The notes below the pieces were generated by a model. It ran no database searches and was not told the origin of the DNA. It saw nothing but the letters and a program-made list of their open reading frames with translations. Shown one piece after another: positions 51,869 to 52,187 of a DNA stretch of 52,187 nt (positions within the stretch are counted from its first letter, which is position 1; the number at the start of each line of letters is the position of its first letter). This DNA comes from an uncultured Acidimicrobiales bacterium (lineage in GTDB: Bacteria > Actinomycetota > Acidimicrobiia > Acidimicrobiales > SHLQ01), in the NCBI GenBank assembly GCA_937934655.1, contig CALGZB010000031.1:1-52187 (forward strand), given 5' to 3'. The position numbers were made by a program, and so were the translations under genes.

Positions 51869-52120
51869 GTGTCAGAGCAAGTGCCAGAGCAAGTGCCAGA
51901 GCAAGTGCCAGAGCAAGTGCCAGAGCAAGTGCCAGACCAGGTGTCAGAGCAAGTGCCAGACCAGGTGTCAGAGCAAGTGCCAGAGCAAGTGCCAGACCAG
52001 GTGTCAGAGCAAGTGTCAGAGCAAGTGCCAGAGCAAGTGCCAGACCAAGTGCCAGACCAAGTGCCAGACCAAGTGCCAGACCAAGTGCCAGACCAAGTGC
52101 CAGACCAAGTGCCAGAGCAG
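51869..52120. repeat. 12-bp minisatellite, 21 tandem units
   Basis: Twenty-one consecutive 12-bp units follow the serine-hydrolase gene within 7 bp. The main forms are GTGCCAGAGCAA, GTGCCAGACCAA and GTGTCAGAGCAA, arranged in blocks (e.g. six GACCAA units in a row). A GTG-started frame (Val-Pro/Ser-Glu/Asp-Gln repeats, 94 codons to 52153) is open, but most other frames on both strands are open too, because the unit contains no stop; coding is therefore not supported. Confidence 0.95.
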
Positions 52121-52132
52121 GTGTCTGACACC
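52120..52132. repeat. Palindrome GGTGTCTGACACC closing the minisatellite
   Basis: A 13-nt perfect palindrome with one central base. Its left half is identical to the start of the GTGTCAGA-type repeat units, suggesting the tandem array grew from this element. The sequence resembles dispersed palindromic elements seen in many bacterial genomes. Confidence 0.7.
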
Positions 52133-52149
52133 TTTCGTTTTAATGGGCG

Positions 52150-52187
52150 CTAGGGGACGGTTTGGTAGAAGTTGTTGAGGGCTTTTA
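52150..52187 (-). other. Possible C-terminal end of a gene entering from the right
   Basis: The minus strand has an open frame from the window edge to a TAG at 52150-52152, encoding KALNNFYQTVP. It is too short to identify. It could be chance, or the tail of a gene, perhaps of a mobile element linked to the palindrome. Confidence 0.2.

Noticed and set aside
51869-52120. Possible CRISPR array
   Set aside because: Units are 12 bp with no unique spacers between them; this is a plain tandem repeat.
51869-52153. A 94-codon frame of Val-Pro-Glu-Gln repeats in the minisatellite
   Set aside because: The 12-bp unit has no stop in most frames on either strand, so openness is trivial. No ribosome-binding site was seen before the GTG.

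Overview
This is a GC-rich stretch of bacterial chromosome. It looks like a member of the Actinomycetota, plausibly the Acidimicrobiia; the lineage is inferred from gene order and protein character, not from a database match. The core is a long, nearly all-minus-strand run of housekeeping genes. Read in transcription order (right to left) it is rplC-rplD-rplW-rplB-rpsS-rplV-rpsC-rplP-rpmC-rpsQ-rplN-rplX-rplE-rpsN-rpsH-rplF-rplR-rpsE-rpmD-rplO-secY-adk (40.3-29.0 kb), then infA-rpmJ-rpsM-rpsK-rpsD-rpoA-rplQ (21.8-18.5 kb), truA, rplM-rpsI, glmM, a giant glmS-like gene, a lipoprotein gene, acpS, nnr, alr, a DUF3524-type glycosyltransferase, a P1-family peptidase, tsaE and a truncated tsaB at the left edge. 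Genes are tightly packed, with many 1-, 4- and 8-nt overlaps.

Plus-strand accessory genes sit at the seams of this core. They are a small sigma-region-4-like protein (4.5 kb), a secreted beta-propeller protein (13.1-15.5 kb), a secreted calcium-binding TSP3/RTX protein (16.5-18.3 kb) and, between adk and infA where many actinobacteria carry map, a 6.2-kb module. The module encodes two small membrane-anchored proteins (one with a very acidic tail), an ApbE-like flavin transferase, a bis-His haem membrane protein of the ferric-reductase type and two consecutive two-component systems. It converges on a DtxR-family regulator whose metal-site residues are altered. I read it as a regulated membrane redox or metal module. 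It lacks the usual flavinylation-target protein and is the best candidate here for an undescribed system.

The right end (40.6-52.2 kb) is accessory. It holds an AI-2E-type membrane protein, a large class III cyclase/AAA-ATPase/TPR protein, a two-gene operon of a metallophosphoesterase and a GMC oxidoreductase fused to an alpha/beta hydrolase with a Cys at the nucleophile position, a serine hydrolase of the beta-lactamase fold, and a 12-bp minisatellite ending in a palindrome. The S10 gene (rpsJ), normally first in the cluster, is absent upstream of rplC; instead there is a roughly 200-nt leader with a nested hairpin.

Other notable points: infA has no ATG, GTG or TTG start and seems to begin at CTG behind a perfect AGGAGG; L22 carries a long acidic tail with a His-Asp repeat; strong hairpins lie between rplO and secY, between adk and the dtxR-like gene, and between infA and rpmJ.
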